From Biomphalaria glabrata (Eukaryota; Mollusca; Gastropoda; Planorbidae): 64,000 nt of DNA. Below are positions 23,325-36,233 of the stretch, piece after piece (within the stretch, counting starts at the first letter, position 1; each line of letters begins with the position of its first letter). The translations under genes and the position numbers were made by a program. The DNA lies in NCBI RefSeq assembly GCF_947242115.1, contig NC_074726.1, positions 16,103,825-16,167,824 of the forward strand, given 5' to 3'. Under the pieces are notes generated by a model. That model worked only from the letters and a program-made list of their open reading frames with translations, ran no database searches and was not told the origin of the DNA.

Positions 23325-25160
23325 TTCTAGATTTATACGTAACAATCTAGACGAAACGCCCTCAGTAAAGGAGCTGAGCATTGCCATTGACATGCTTGCA
23401 CATGGGAAAACACCCGGAGGAGATGGCATTCCTGCTGAAGTAATTCAGGCTGGAAAACATGCCCTAATCAAACCACTCCATGAACTGCTAAGCTTGTGCT
23501 GGGAACAAGGAATGGCCCCCAGGAATTGAAAGACTCCAACATTGTTACAATTTATAAAAATAAAGGCGACCGCTCTGATTGTAACAATTACAGAGGCATC
23601 TCACTGCTTAGCATAGTCGGAAAGGCTTTTGCTAGAGTATTACTAAAGCGATTACAGATCCTGGCAGATCGTGTTTATCCAGAGTCGCAGTGTGGCTTTA
23701 GGGCAGGTAGATCTACAACAGATATGATTTTCTCTCTTCGGCAGCTACAGGAGAAGAGCAGAGAACAAAAGCAGCCCCTCTTCATAGCATTTATTGATTT
23801 GACCAAGGCCTTTGACCTTGTTAGCAGAAGCGGTCTGTTTGCTGTACTAGAGAGAATCGGCTGCCCAAATAAGTTAAGAAAACTAGTGTCAGCTTTTCAC
23901 GAAAATATGCAGGGCACCGTTCAGTTTGAAAGTTCTTCCTCCAGGCCATTCTCCATTAAGAGCGGTGTCAAACAAGGATGTGTACTGGCCCCTACACTAT
24001 TTGGCATCTTCTTCTCAGTCGTACTATCCAGTGCTTTTAAATCCCTGGAAGACGGAATATACATCCATAGCAGATCCGATGGAAGGCTCTTTAACCTGGC
24101 ACGTCTTAAAGCCTAAACGAAAAGGCGTCGTATCTTGATAAGGGAGCTGCTGTTTGCCGATGACGCGGCACTCGTATCTCACTCACAAGGAGGTCTACAG
24201 AAGCTAGTGAACGCCTTAGCAGCTGCTTGTCAAGAGTTTAGCCTTACTATAAGTCTCTCCAAGACCGAAATCCTGGCACAAGACGTCGCAGAAATACCTA
24301 TAATACAAATTGGGAACCACACCCTTTCAGTGGTGCAGGAATTTACCTACTTGGGTTCAACAATTGTCAGTAACCTAGACTTAGACATCGAGCTGACAAA
24401 AAGGATAGGAAAAGCTACCACAGCATTGGCAAAACTCTCCAAGCGCGTCTGGGAAAATGGTAAATTGACCACAGCGACCAAAATCCTAGTCTACAACGCC
24501 TGTGTTGTGAGCACTCTCCTTTATGGCAGTGAGAGCTGGTCAACATACATGTACCAAGAGCACAGATTGAATAGTTTCCACTTGCGCTGCCTGAGACGCA
24601 TAATGGGCATCTCTTGGAGGGACCATGTCTCCAATCAAGAAGTTTTAAGATTGGCCAATATGAACAGCATGTATGCTCTCCTGACACAAAGAAGATTACG
24701 CTGGCTCGGACATGTCACCCGCATGCCAGATGGCAGAATCCCGAAAGATATCTTAGATGCTGAGCTTGTGGAAGGAGTCAGACCCAAGGGCCGCCCAAGA
24801 CTAACATATAGAGATGTCTGCAAGCGAGACATGAGAGCCTCAGGCATCAGCGAAAGTAAGTGGGAAAACATGGCCAAAGACCGGAGTGCATGGAGACAGA
24901 CTGTGCGTGCTGGGACAACCCTTGCTGAGAACAAAAGAATTGAAGCGGCTTTAATCAAGAGGGATAAAAAGAAAGCTGTCCTGTCTGCTAGCCCTAAATC
25001 AGAGGCATACACATGTACGAATTGTGGCAAAGTCTGCCGTTCTAGAATTGGCTTGATTAGCCACACCAGATTCTGCCCCGTCTCAAGATTAAGCCAAAAC
25101 CAGTGACTCATTTGGGCGCATCCATTGCCTTTCGAGACAAAAGGAGCCATATATACGTAC
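23325..25160 (+). mobile_element. LINE, 5'-truncated, zinc-finger-tailed reverse transcriptase
   Basis: Non-LTR retrotransposon coding for reverse transcriptase and a C-terminal finger. Blocks in order: LDETPSVKELSIAIDMLAHG, GKTPGGDGIPAEVIQAG, IYKNKGDRSDCNNYRGISLL, ESQCGFRAGRSTTDMIF, IDLTKAFDLVSR, VKQGCVLAPTLF, LLFADDAALVSH (catalytic FADD), LTISLSKTE, FTYLGSTI, VVSTLLYGSESWS, RRLRWLGHVTRMPDGRIPKD, GRPRLTYRDVCKRDM, and the finger CTNCGKVCRSRIGLISH. The endonuclease half is missing (truncated near 23325). Frame changes near 23520 and between 24113 and 24135 break the protein, so it is dead but young-looking. The 3' end runs to ATATATAC near 25155. It lies upstream of innexin 1. Confidence 0.93.
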
Positions 25161-25204
25161 CAAGAAGTTTAATATAGGCCTACTACTAGGTAAAGATTCG
25201 ATTT

Positions 25205-25500
25205 AAACGTTCACACCCCCCCACCCTTTGCCGAAATGAAATTCCCCCCTCTCGGGGGCGGGTGGAATTTTATTACTAATTTTTTACTAATTTTTGCTTT
25301 ATGTTTATCTTAGGTGGCATGTTTGTGTTAAACCATCATTTGCCCCAGATCAGCCAAAGGGGTTTTGAGTTCAAAATCCCCCTCCAGGGGTTTTGAGGTT
25401 AAAACCCCCTTCTTCTATAAAACAAAAATAAAACAGACGACAATCAACATACTCCATGAACGTAGCCAAGGGGGGTTTTGAGTTTAAAACCCCCTTCCAG
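25205..25500 (+). repeat. GCGTAGCC-type composite repeat, left part
   Basis: Matches the beginning of the larger composite repeat at 47690-47930: a C-rich start, TTTATCTTAGGTG, CATTTGCCCCAG, then modules of GGGGTTTTGAGTT-AAAACCCCC and CTTCTATAAAACAAAA. It is non-coding. Confidence 0.7.
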
Positions 25501-25847
25501 GCACTGGCGGATCCAGGGGGGCGGTAGGGGCGATCGTCCTCCTCCCCCCCCCACTCAGCCGACCCCCCCCCCCCCGTAGGGCGGACGAATTCACACAATT
25601 TGTATACGAATTTATTACTTATGTTAATAATATATACTAATTATTTATATTTCAACCTATTTTTAGATATTATTTCGCCCCCTCCCTATAGTATGTTGGC
25701 TGATTTGGTGGGGTCGGGAGGGGGCGATGCAGGGGCGGACTGGGTATCAAAATCGGCCCGGGCATTACCATATAAACCGGCCCACAAATGGCATGTCATA
25801 TATTTTCGGTGGGGGATGGGGGGGAATTTTTACCCCACTCCGCAATT

Positions 25848-25882
<35 letters not shown>

Positions 25883-25974
25883 ATATATGTAATTAATCTT
25901 CATCACTTTCTGATCTTTCATTCTTTCAAACGTTTTTTCTACCCTAGAATACTCTCTTCCTATAATTAGTGGAA

Positions 25975-26150
25975 AGACTGTACACACCGCCAAAGGGCAG
26001 CTATGGAGTCCGGGGGAGCGCTGTGAGCTTCCCCCAGTGGGGTCCGGGGCGAAGCCCCGGAACCAAGCATTATTTCCGTTATTTTAAGCATTAAAAATGC
26101 ATATTCTGAAGTATCTACAGTGCAATTAGCTTGCTACTCTTTCGCTTTAA
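25975..26150 (-). repeat. Fragment of the composite repeat, inverted
   Basis: On the minus strand it matches 50085-50245 and 57775-57930: TGCACTGTAGATAC-TCAGAATATGCAT, AATA-TGCTTGG, GGGGAGC-CCTAGCGCTCCCCC-type segment, then TTTCCACTAA. It lies inside the hAT-like element. Confidence 0.7.
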
Positions 26151-26317
26151 AAAATTAAAAAATCAAAGCTGCTATTCACTGGAGTCCAGCGACTTGTAGA
26201 AAAAGGTAAAATGCTTAAGATTTTGTTTTGGAGGGGGAAGGGAAACCACAAAACCCATTTTGGCTACGCTCCTGAAATTTGGTGACTGTAGTTTGCTTAA
26301 GTTAGCTGCACTGGGGC

Positions 26318-26366
26318 AGTAAGTAAAGTTTCCCTTTCAGACAATGAGGTCTGAGGCAAGTGATGG
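26318..26366 (-). repeat. SINE 3' fragment
   Basis: GTAAAGTTTCCCTTTCAGAC and TGAGGTCTGAGGCA-GTGATG match the inverted 3' end of the SINE family in this window. It lies within the hAT-like element. Confidence 0.55.
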
Positions 26367-29030
26367 TTTGAAGACCCTCCCCTCCCGGCTACGCCCATGT
26401 GTTATATTATAGGTGTAAGCCTAATTCTTAACTAAATATATAAAGTTTGATAACGCATCGAAAACTGGATGTATGCATTCGTAGGATTACATAATATATT
26501 GTATTTATACATGTATGTAGTCTGAAAACTATAAACAATACAATTGCAGCCTAATGAGTTTGAAGCTTTTTGGTATTACTTATAGATTACAGAAGTTTCT
26601 TCAAAAAAATACGATTTTTACGTCTTACGCATTTCATGTGTCATTCTAGTCATGCATGTTGATCTGTGACTTAAAATATGATAAATCATTGGTTTTCCTG
26701 GCTGACTCAGGCAACCCATTCCATTAAAAGATAAGAGAAAGCAGAACGGTTAGAGAGACACTTACTTAATGTGAAAAGCTCTTGCTTCCTCCTAGTACAT
26801 TCTCATAAACGCGATTTGTATATGAAATTACCATGACCCATTATTTAAAATATAAATCTCCTTTCATTAAATATCAGATGTGACAGCGCTATATAAATTA
26901 TTGTAATGATTGTAATAATTTTCATCATTAATGACTTCATACTAAGCATAGGTTTGCCATTAATTATAGATCTAATAGTACAAAAATTGATTTAGATTTA
27001 TTTTTTAATTAATTTTTTTTTTTGTAAGCCTTAAGAGTAGTATTTTTAGATCTAGATTCTATGTTATTAAAAATAAACAAAAAGAAACTTACTTTTTCTT
27101 TTCAAATCGCAGAAAGTAGAGCTTTATACCCATATTGAGATATGAATAAGTTGGGTGGTTTGCAATTTCGCGGCTGTGTGTATGTGTTAAAGTTAATTTC
27201 TATTAAGTTTTGTTAAAGAGCTAATTGTCTCCCCTTTTTATTATTATTATTTATTTTTTTTTGCTGCGTTATATCAATGTTTTGTAACTTAACCTCTCTC
27301 ATCCTTCTTTTTGGTTAAATTTCATTGGAACCATTAAAAGACGGGGGAGGGAAGGAGCAAAAAAAATATATATATGGGAGTGCCATCAAAGGCCCATGCC
27401 GACCAGCAAAATGATTAGGGCAAACACAACCTCGAAGACATCAAAGCAGTCCATGCCGCTCGTGCATAGCAGAAAGTAGGGTCTAACGTTTTGCAAATGA
27501 CAATACGTACAGTGTATAGTGTATTTTTGTGTGTGGATATTCTTGTTCAATTTCAAACAAAATTAATTGTAATAAGAATTTAAAAAAACAACAACCTGTT
27601 CGGGCCTTTGTGTCTTGCTGCTGTTACTTTTTTTTTTTTAAGTTGTCTGCATTGAAATTTTTTTTTCTTTGGTCGCGACCAGACCGGCCCATTTGGTACC
27701 GGCCCACCGGGCATTTGCCCGTTTGCCCATATACCCAGTCCGCCCCTGGGGCGATGGCATCAATTCCTCCCCCCCCCCTTACGATAAACTTTCGAGTGGG
27801 TGGGGGGCGGTCCAATTTATTTGTAGAAATCACAGCTTGCTAACAGAATCAATTAAATTTACATATGATTAAAACTTGTTATTAATATTTTAACTGATAT
27901 TTATATTATGTCGTTCCCCTGTTGGCCGATTGGGGGGTTGGCGAATACCTCTACTGCCCTTCCCACCAAAACCCTGTGAGTGTGGGGGGTGCGGTCCTAC
28001 TTTTATGGAGAAATCATAGTTTGTGAATAAAATTAGTTGAATTAATATATAATTTTACATTATGTCGCTCCCCTTCTGGTGTCTTCGCCGATTCAGTGGG
28101 GTCGGGGGGGGGGGCGATTGCATGTAGGCCTACTTCCCTCCACCCTCTAGCCCTCTGAGTGTGTGTGTGTGGGGGGGCGGTCCTATTTTTATGGAGAAAT
28201 CATAGTTTGTGAACAAAATTAGTTGAATATCTATATAATAATACGTATTGATATGTGAAACCATTGTATATTATGTCGTACCACACTCTAATCTCAAATT
28301 TTATGATTAGTAAATATAAAGTGAAAAAGGGTTGTACCAGGTGGGAGGGGCGATACATGCAATCACCTTTCCCCTATCAGACAAACCAATACTTTTCTTT
28401 TTGTATTATAGTTAAGAAATTACAAAATTAAAAAATCTGTCACTAATATAATTTACATATGCTTTAAATTAGATTCTTATATCGAGTCGCCCCACCCCTA
28501 CTCTATAATGCCAAATGCAATCATTAGCAGAAATTATAAAAAGGAGCGAGGAATAATCGTTTTTATTCCACCGCCCCTCCCCTTTCCAGAGAGAGTTTAT
28601 TTTTATGTAATTTCACATGAATTTATCATAATTATTTTAAGAAAGACTTTGCTTTGGAAAAGTTATAATTCAAACGCAATTTTTCAGTAAAAGAGTCACG
28701 ATTGAGATGAGTTCTAAACCCAAACAATTTTTCCCAAGTCGCCTTTTTCCCACCTTTACTCAATCTGATATTTTTCTAGATAAATTTGGGACTATAACTC
28801 ACAATTTATACTTACATTTTATTGAATATTATTTATGGAATTTTTTTTTTCGGCGGCGATCCTCAAAGCCTTAATCTAAATATGTGGGGTATCTTAAATC
28901 TTTTCAAGGAACAAATCGGTTTTATTTGCAATGTATTAAGGGCATATACATTCATATAAGAATATTTTTCAAGTAGCCTACAAAATTATTCAAAAGGTGC
29001 TTTTTTAAAAAGGATGAATAATAAGCTTTA

Positions 29031-29172
29031 GGTCAGGAGAATACGTTTCTTCAGTGAAAAATGCAAGAAAACGCTTTTGGAGTCGGGGCGAACCACTGGT
29101 GAATAATGAGCTGTAGATGTCAGGAGAATGAATTTCTGCGGTGAAAAATGCAAGAAAACGCTTTTGGCGGGT
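29031..29172 (+). repeat. Two-copy tandem duplication
   Basis: GTCAGGAGAAT...GTGAAAAATGCAAGAAAACG followed by CTTTTGG occurs twice, about 87 bp apart, with small differences. No function was recognised. Confidence 0.8.
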
Positions 29173-29274
29173 TTCCGAGAAAGAGTCCTGCATGGTTACC
29201 TGGTTTTATTAATGGGTTTCAGCAACTGGCAAAACATTGCTAGTCTGAAATGTAACTATAATTAAAGCTTTTTT

Positions 29275-29620
29275 ATTGATGGGAGAGGTTTAACCTCAAA
29301 CCCCCCTTGACTACATGTAGGCCTAATGTAGTGGCTGTATATATATATTTTTATAGTATTGTAAGGATATTTTAACAGCTAAAGCTACAACGATGATGGA
29401 ATTTAGTCACTGCATGAAGGTTTCCTTTCTTTTTTATTGAAAACCTGCAATTTAGACAGAAGTTTTTTATTGGCCGTGGGTTGGGGTGTTAAGCTCAACC
29501 GCTTCCCCCCATGGCTACAGTCATGAAATTTGGTGACTTGTTTGCTTTTTTTTTTATTGAATAAGGGGGTTAACCTCTAAACCCTCCTTGGCTACGCTCA
29601 TGGATTTTGGTGAAATGTTT
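29275..29620 (-). repeat. GCGTAGCC-type repeat modules, inverted
   Basis: Modules such as GGGTTAACCTCTAAACCCTC and TTGGCTACGCTCATG are inverted versions of the GAGCGTAGCCAA/GGGGTTTTGAG modules at 47985-48480. At least three degraded modules are present. Confidence 0.65.
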
Positions 29621-30059
29621 GCTAAACTTTTTTTAAAAATTGAAAATGGTGATTTTATCCGAAATCCGCCATTAGCAGTGCTGGTTTTATAGAAAAATCT
29701 AATATTCAATTAAACAAAAAATCCCCCCCCCCCCCCCGGTTTTATTTTTTTGCATTTCACTGCACTTTTAATTTCAGACCATAATGAAAAGAGTTCAGGT
29801 GGATAAGCAATGATAAGTTTGTGGGCAACATGCAAGAACCATTTGCAAATAGTGTGAAAGACTTAGAGGCTGAGAGAACTGCAACAGACCTTCGCTGTTT
29901 GTCCAATAGTCACATCATTTTTCAGAGGCCATGACCTTGAACATTACTTATTGAATTACAAAAACCTCTTACACAATTATATTTTATGAACAAAAATGTT
30001 ATACACATAAAAACGTGGAGAAACCAACATCATTAATAGTTTAAAAGACTATTTTATTC

Positions 30060-33000
30060 AAGAAATATTTTGTACTTTTGGAACCATAAATATAATTGAT
30101 ATATAATAAGTATAAATTAAAACATAAAATTCATATTCATTAAGAAATCCTCTCAATAGAGTCAAACAAAATTGACAAACTATAAATGTGACAAGTGAAC
30201 TTTTTTTTGCTGTTTGTATTTTCTTTCCTATCATTCAAAGCAATTCTTCAATTTAGTCCACACAAACATGGATTGATTTAGTCTAAGTTTGTATACAGCT
30301 AGCACCAACCTGATGTGTGTAAGTACTTGAAATAAAAACTTAAATCAAAACTGAACCGCTAATGAGATGTATAATGAGATGTATAAATCGAATAGCTACA
30401 TACTGTAGTCTACATTAAGAATACACACATGGTCCAATATCAAACATTATTGATTAAACAGAAGCTAGACTACAGCTATCTTAAACAATATTCATAAATA
30501 CACATATAATGTCTACAAAGTATCTTACTGAACAAGATCTAAAATGATTAAAGTTCATCAGGAAATGTACTATTTAAAAAGAAAAGCAGTGTCTACTTGA
30601 CAGAATACCCACCAGAATACAAATCTAAGAGAATGGAAAATCTGAGATTTATTTGAAACCAAATAATAACAAAGTTTATTTTATTTATTCATTAGTTAGC
30701 TATGATATATAAGAGGTAGTTGGTCACTGTGCTGGCCACATGGTACCATCATTAACCATTGGTTATAGAAGCAGAAAAGATTTAAATCATCTGCTCCTAA
30801 AGATTGCAAGGTCTGAAAAAAAGGGGGTGGGGGAGAAGGTGTTATAACCCAGAAATACTTGCTCAAACTTGTTCTTTTCACTTAGTTCCGCCATTTTAAT
30901 AGTTTTGTCTTCTCAGTGTCATGTGGTGGCTTGAGTAACTTTTCATTTCTTTGGGTCATGTCTGTCTTGTCAGCACAACGTTCACGTAGGATGTGACTTA
31001 GTCAAACACAATGACTTTTTTCTGTCTCTATGAAGTCTTAGATCTAATTAATATCTGAGTATCCACAATAAAAGTCAGCCCATCTTACTGTCCTAAATGT
31101 AACCAGAAACCAAACATTTTGTAAGTGATTATACAAATTGAATTAAACTTTTTCTTCTTAATGTTAAAAAAAAATAATCTTAAAATGGTTTCACATAAAA
31201 TCAGCTTTGAAAATTGGAGATTTAGAAAATACAAAATGTAAAGGTCAGAGGTTTGTGCTATAGTCAACTGTGTGAAAAGTCAAGTTATAAAATAACATAA
31301 ACATGCTAATAGTTGCATTAGTTCAATTAGAAAATTGGGTTTAAAGACAACAAAAAAAAAACACCTACTTTGCTAATAATGCTAATAAATATGTCAAGTA
31401 AGTCATTAACAAAAGTTGTGTGTTTAGACAGGGTCCATGTAAAAGGTGACTATATACATGCACGAGTGGGCCTACAAATGGTGGAGGGTGGGGACATTAT
31501 GAGGGAGATGGCATTGAACTGTGTGGAAGGTTAGGGAAACCAATTAAAAGCTACTTATTACCCTCCCATCATATTTATAAAGGTCAATCAAACTGGCTAT
31601 GATCTCTTACTCCCTGGTTTTAGAAGGTCACGACCCAGTTGAAAAGAGGAACTGGCGACATTTAGGAAAATGCAAATCTAAATAAAAAAGTCAAGGCAAT
31701 TTCAAAACACAGGATTTGAAACCAAAATAATTAAACCAAAAACACTTATAATGGTTTTAATAAGACTAAAAAATGTACAATAAATGATTATTACAAAATA
31801 AAGAACGAAAGGATATTTTGACAGAGTTGACTTCAACTCAATAATAAAAGTACATATAGTGGTATATAAGAACATGATCTGGTAATTTCTTAAAGTTCTG
31901 CATTGTATCTGAGAACAAAATCATGATTAGATGAGTAAAGCTATTATTGGAAGAATGCTTTTTTTCTCAATATTCCAAACATTTGAACAATATTTCACGA
32001 CGAAAAACAAACGTTTGACAAAAAAATATACAAAAGTAGCACTATGTTAAATAATGTTAATGCCATAATATAGAATTGTATTTTCAGTTACAAAACCATT
32101 ATTTAAGTTCTACTTAATAATTGATATTGCTGTATGTTAATAACAAAAAGAAAAGCTTCATAGAAAATAAGATAGATAAATAATTAAAAACAGGAACACA
32201 GTTTGCAAGTTGTAAGAAACGAACAATTGAGAGGACTCGGCATGTGAACAAGAACTGTGAATGCAGAGTGAACCTTGGTTTTGTTCACATTTTGATGCAC
32301 ATTTCAATAAAAAGTTGAATTTTAAAAAACAAAACAATTAAACTATACAAAAGATTGATTGTAAGAAAACAAAAGTTTGCTTCTAAGTACAAATATATGG
32401 TGTGTCAGCAGAACAAAACAGTTGTCAGAGTTTCTACATCTGTTTTATGACTGATATAGTTTAACAAATTCAACAATAATTATTGAGAAAATGCATTTGT
32501 AGAATATACTGAACAAAATATGCTGGACACAATTCCACAAGTAAACTTCAGTAGGAATACTATAGCAAAAAATGTTTGGACAAGCAAAGACTAAGAAAAA
32601 GTCCACAAGAACAAAGCTTAGTTTAAAAATTTGTTTTTCAAGAAGGCTGTTACTTCTCATTTTCTGTTTCATTTACATCTAAATAAACACAATTATATTA
32701 TCTAATATACAAAGATGTAGTTGGTAAGCTACATATAGAATTTTAAAAAAATATCAAAAGAGAATATTTACATGACTTTGTGATTGAATGAAATATAGAA
32801 ATACAGAAAAAAAACTAATAAAAAAAGAATCAAATCTGTATTTTATAAAATTAAGTAAGAAAAAATAAATAAATCAAGAAAATGGATGCATAATATTGTA
32901 AAAACATGAGAAATTGTACTCAGAGGAACCCAAAACGTGATAATGGTCTAAAAAGTTAAATTTGTCACGAGGCATTTTTGGTTTCTGAGATTGAAACATT

Positions 33001-35242
33001 TTAAATGATTTAGCACATTATACATTTAAAAATCCCTGAATGATAGCTTTAATTATTTGTGAATATCTAGATCTATTTACCTTTGTTCAGACTTAGAAAA
33101 TTCCCACATGATGTCAACACTCTGGAGAGAAAAATACTTTGACACATATAAAGACAAAGTCTGACTTCAGGGATCAGAAAGAAGTAAATGCTATTACAAC
33201 TTCAAGTCATTTCACAACTGCATAACCTATTTGAAAATATGCTCTCTTAAAGACAGAATACCAAGAATACCAATAAGGAATGAAAACTGCTTTCTCTGAT
33301 GGCCACAACTAACTTTGGCAACATGAGTGAATGAAAATATTTATTTACAGTGATTGATTGAATTAGCATTAGATTAGATTTTTCTCTCTTACTATATATA
33401 TCTTCACCTTCCTGATTTAACCTTTGACATGAGGTCGTTGTGAAGGTGTGTACAGCCACTGACAGTATTTCATTCCTGACCACATGAATTTATGATTATC
33501 ATCACTCCATCAACAATTTTGTTTTTTCTGGTGGCCACTAAACCTTGAAGTACAATCATGAGAGATTTTTTTTCTCAACTCTTTGGAATCAACTTTGTTT
33601 CTGACACTTTAAAGAATGGAGGAGTTCAATAATCTATATATGAATATTGTAAGTCAGAAGTACTAAATTTATGTTTATGAGAAGTTCACAAATGAAATTG
33701 AATCAAAGGAAGATCAAATGACATAGATGTACAACACTTAGGCAAATAGAGGACAGAATTTTAATGCAAGGGGCACTTTGTTTTTGTGGCTCTTAGTTGT
33801 AACAAACAACAGAAATATAAAAAAAAACTCATATGAAAAGTTGTTAAAAATATTTTTTAAATAAATACAACAAAAAGAAAAACGTCTTAGAGTAAGACTA
33901 TTACAAAAGAGGAAAAAACTTTCACTAAAAATATACTAATGCTATGTTAATCCTATTATTAAATGTATGACATTAACAAAAAGAAACATCAAATATTTGT
34001 CTTCAACTGAATAGTTCATTGAGTTAATTCTGAAACAATACAACTATGCTATCCCATAGACGTTTGAGTTACTTTGTTATAAGGAACAGAAAAATTAACA
34101 CAAACCACAAAATTTGTGCTAGACAAAAAAGGGCAATAGAACCCTTATTGAGTTTTACTCACAATAAAATAGGTATTAAATATTACTTTGTTATAACAGA
34201 TTGACAATTCAAAATTGCATAATAATATAGATCTATCTATCTATCTATATATATGAAAGCAACATATATTGTATATATATATATATATATATATAACATA
34301 CTATACTAAGCATTGATTGGAATGAAACTGAATATAAAATATTTGAGTACAAATGAACAAGAAAAAGAATGCCTTTTCGTAACAAGCAATGGCCTGAGTA
34401 AAAAAACAAAATGAATTCCTATTTGAACATTGAGGGTAAGAAAATAAAACAATATTTCTTTACTACATCAAAAGTTTGATTGAATTTTAACTTGAATGGG
34501 CATTGATAATCAAAATATTAGAATGTCACCAAGAGTTTGTTTTTAAACATAAATGGAGATAACAATGGATAACAGTTTGTGCAATCACAGTTGAGTAAGG
34601 CACTTAAAAAACATGAACATGTTTATTGTGGAGCAATGATTAGATGGTAACAAAAACTTAACTCAGCCACAATGTATTTCATTTTAATGAACCAAATGAG
34701 CATAAGGGAAAATAATAATTACAGAGATAAGGAAAAAAAAACAAAGAAGAAAATGAAAGAGCAGAACAACTTTTTTTGTGTTCATAAATTGGACCAAAAA
34801 ATAAATCCAGGACTAATTTTTTTTAAAGTTTGAAACCAACATGACAATTAGTGATACTGGTATTTTATTTGTCCCCCCAAAAAAGGAACAATTTAAAATT
34901 ACTTTTTAAAAAATTATAATACAGTATACACACATAAAAATAATTCATACTATGTAAACAGGTCATGCTGGTTGAATTCAGATTTACTAGCTTCAGAATA
35001 ATGACATTTTACAGGTGAGAGTAAAATGAATTTAAAATTTGCTCGAGAATTGTTTAGATAACAACAAAAAGTCATTTGAAAATATTTTTAAATTACTGGC
35101 AAATCAATAGTACATGTTTTTTTTTATATTTGTATATCATTCAATACTAGCCTACAGTAATTTTGTCCCAAAAAGTGTTAAAATATACTTTAAAAAGTAC
35201 AAAAAAAAATAAATCAACATTTATTTTAATACATCACTTTTT
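30060..35242. other. AT-rich region downstream of innexin 2
   Basis: About 5.2 kb of AT-rich DNA follows the stop codon of innexin 2 on the minus strand. It probably includes its 3' UTR, and AATAAA words occur soon after the stop, but the true end is not fixed. A SINE fragment (30711-30822) and a TA microsatellite (about 34255-34300) are the only elements recognised. Confidence 0.5.
30711..30822 (+). repeat. SINE 3' portion, diverged
   Basis: GTAGTTGGTCACTGTGCTGG, CCACATGGTACC and GATTGCAAGGTCTGA match the SINE family. It is more diverged than the copies at 14262 and 36851. Confidence 0.75.
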
Positions 35243-36233
35243 TTAATCAAGCCTTTTTAAGGGGAGATCATCATCCCCATCTTCTATTACTGGAGCAGAA
35301 GGACTTTTTGGTAAGCCATTTGTTCTTTCATTAGTTCCAATGTCATCATCCTCTTTCAAGCTGTGGGTATCTTTGAATTTCTTCCAAAGATGATTCACAA
35401 GGTCCAGGGCCAGCATGTCCCCAATGTTTGATGCAACAATTCTCATCATAAACACGCCATCTGTCCGCAGGTAGTTTCTAACAAACTTTTTGAACAGCTT
35501 GCTCTCCTTGTTCTTATTGATATTAAGGAGCAGGAAATACTTGGAGAAGAAATCTTCTCCCGTGCGGGGCAGGATGGACCTCATAATCCACTGGAACAGG
35601 TTAACAGCATTAAAAACTAGTAACATGATCAGCCAGCACCAAAATATGAGGTACATTTTCTCCAGAAAAAGATTGATGGAAAGCACACACTGTAGGGTGT
35701 AGGTCTGCAGATTTTGGAGCTGTCGTACCTTGTAGTCACACCAGCCCACCCGGGGGAATGTGTGGTGGTCCTGCCAGTTGCCTTTTTTGAACAAGGACTC
35801 TATAGCTCTAAATCCAAAAGTCCAGAAATTGATATCCAAAAAGGCTGAGAGCAGAAAGAACTGACCAATGACATTGACAAAGTAGAGAATTTTGGTTAAC
35901 ATATACAGGCCACTGAGGTAAGTCCCAGACCGCTTCCCAAAACAAAACATGACACGAGAGCACTTGTCTCGGAAATTGGTCAATGCATTATACCTGTACT
36001 GAGAGTATGTTACTAGCCACCGATCAATGAAATGAGTGATGTGGCGCATTTTCTCCTCTCTTTTCTCTTGGGTTAACATAGCTGTGTCCAGCGCCATTGC
36101 AACTATTTTGGAAACATTTAGGCCAGAATACTTCTTTAGCTCTTGCCAGACCAAATGAGGGAAGTAAAATAAGAAAGCTTGAATAAGGAACAAGATGAAG
36201 ACCCATCTATAGTAGCTGATGTCATTGTACCAC
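35243..36233 (-). CDS. Innexin 2, large 3' exon
   Basis: The acceptor TTTTGTAG precedes GTGGTACAATGAC; with AG from the previous exon the junction codes EEDRWYNDISYYRWV. The exon holds TM2 to the C-terminus without interruption, 330 codons including the stop. Confidence 0.95.

Larger units (their letters stand above)
25730..27748. mobile_element. hAT-like non-autonomous DNA transposon with 8-bp target duplication
   Basis: The ends are inverted copies of CAGGGGCGGACTGGGTAT (18 bp), and the 8-bp word GGGCGATG lies directly outside both ends (25722-25729 and 27749-27756). An 8-bp duplication and CAGGGGC-type ends are typical of hAT elements. The 2.0 kb interior has no transposase; it carries a piece of another repeat (25975-26150) and a SINE fragment (26318-26366), so it is a passenger-rich non-autonomous copy. 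Removing the element and one duplication restores a continuous tandem unit. Confidence 0.9.
25504..28700 (+). repeat. Tandem array of 160-200 bp units, interrupted by a hAT element
   Basis: Units recur with the order TTATGTCG-CTCCCC, GATT-GGTGGGGTCGGGGGG, GCGATTGCAT, CTGAGTGTG-GGGGGCGGTCC, TTTATGGAGAAATCATAGTTTGTGAA. Unit starts near 27906, 28069, 28271 and 28475, plus one split by the insertion at 25730-27748. The array opens with CACTGGCGGATCCAGGGGGG at 25504, a word seen again at 56765 at the edge of another repeat. Confidence 0.75.

Noticed and set aside
24415-25150. Minus-strand ORFs of 90 and 171 codons
   Set aside because: They are antisense to the LINE reverse transcriptase coding sequence and match nothing.
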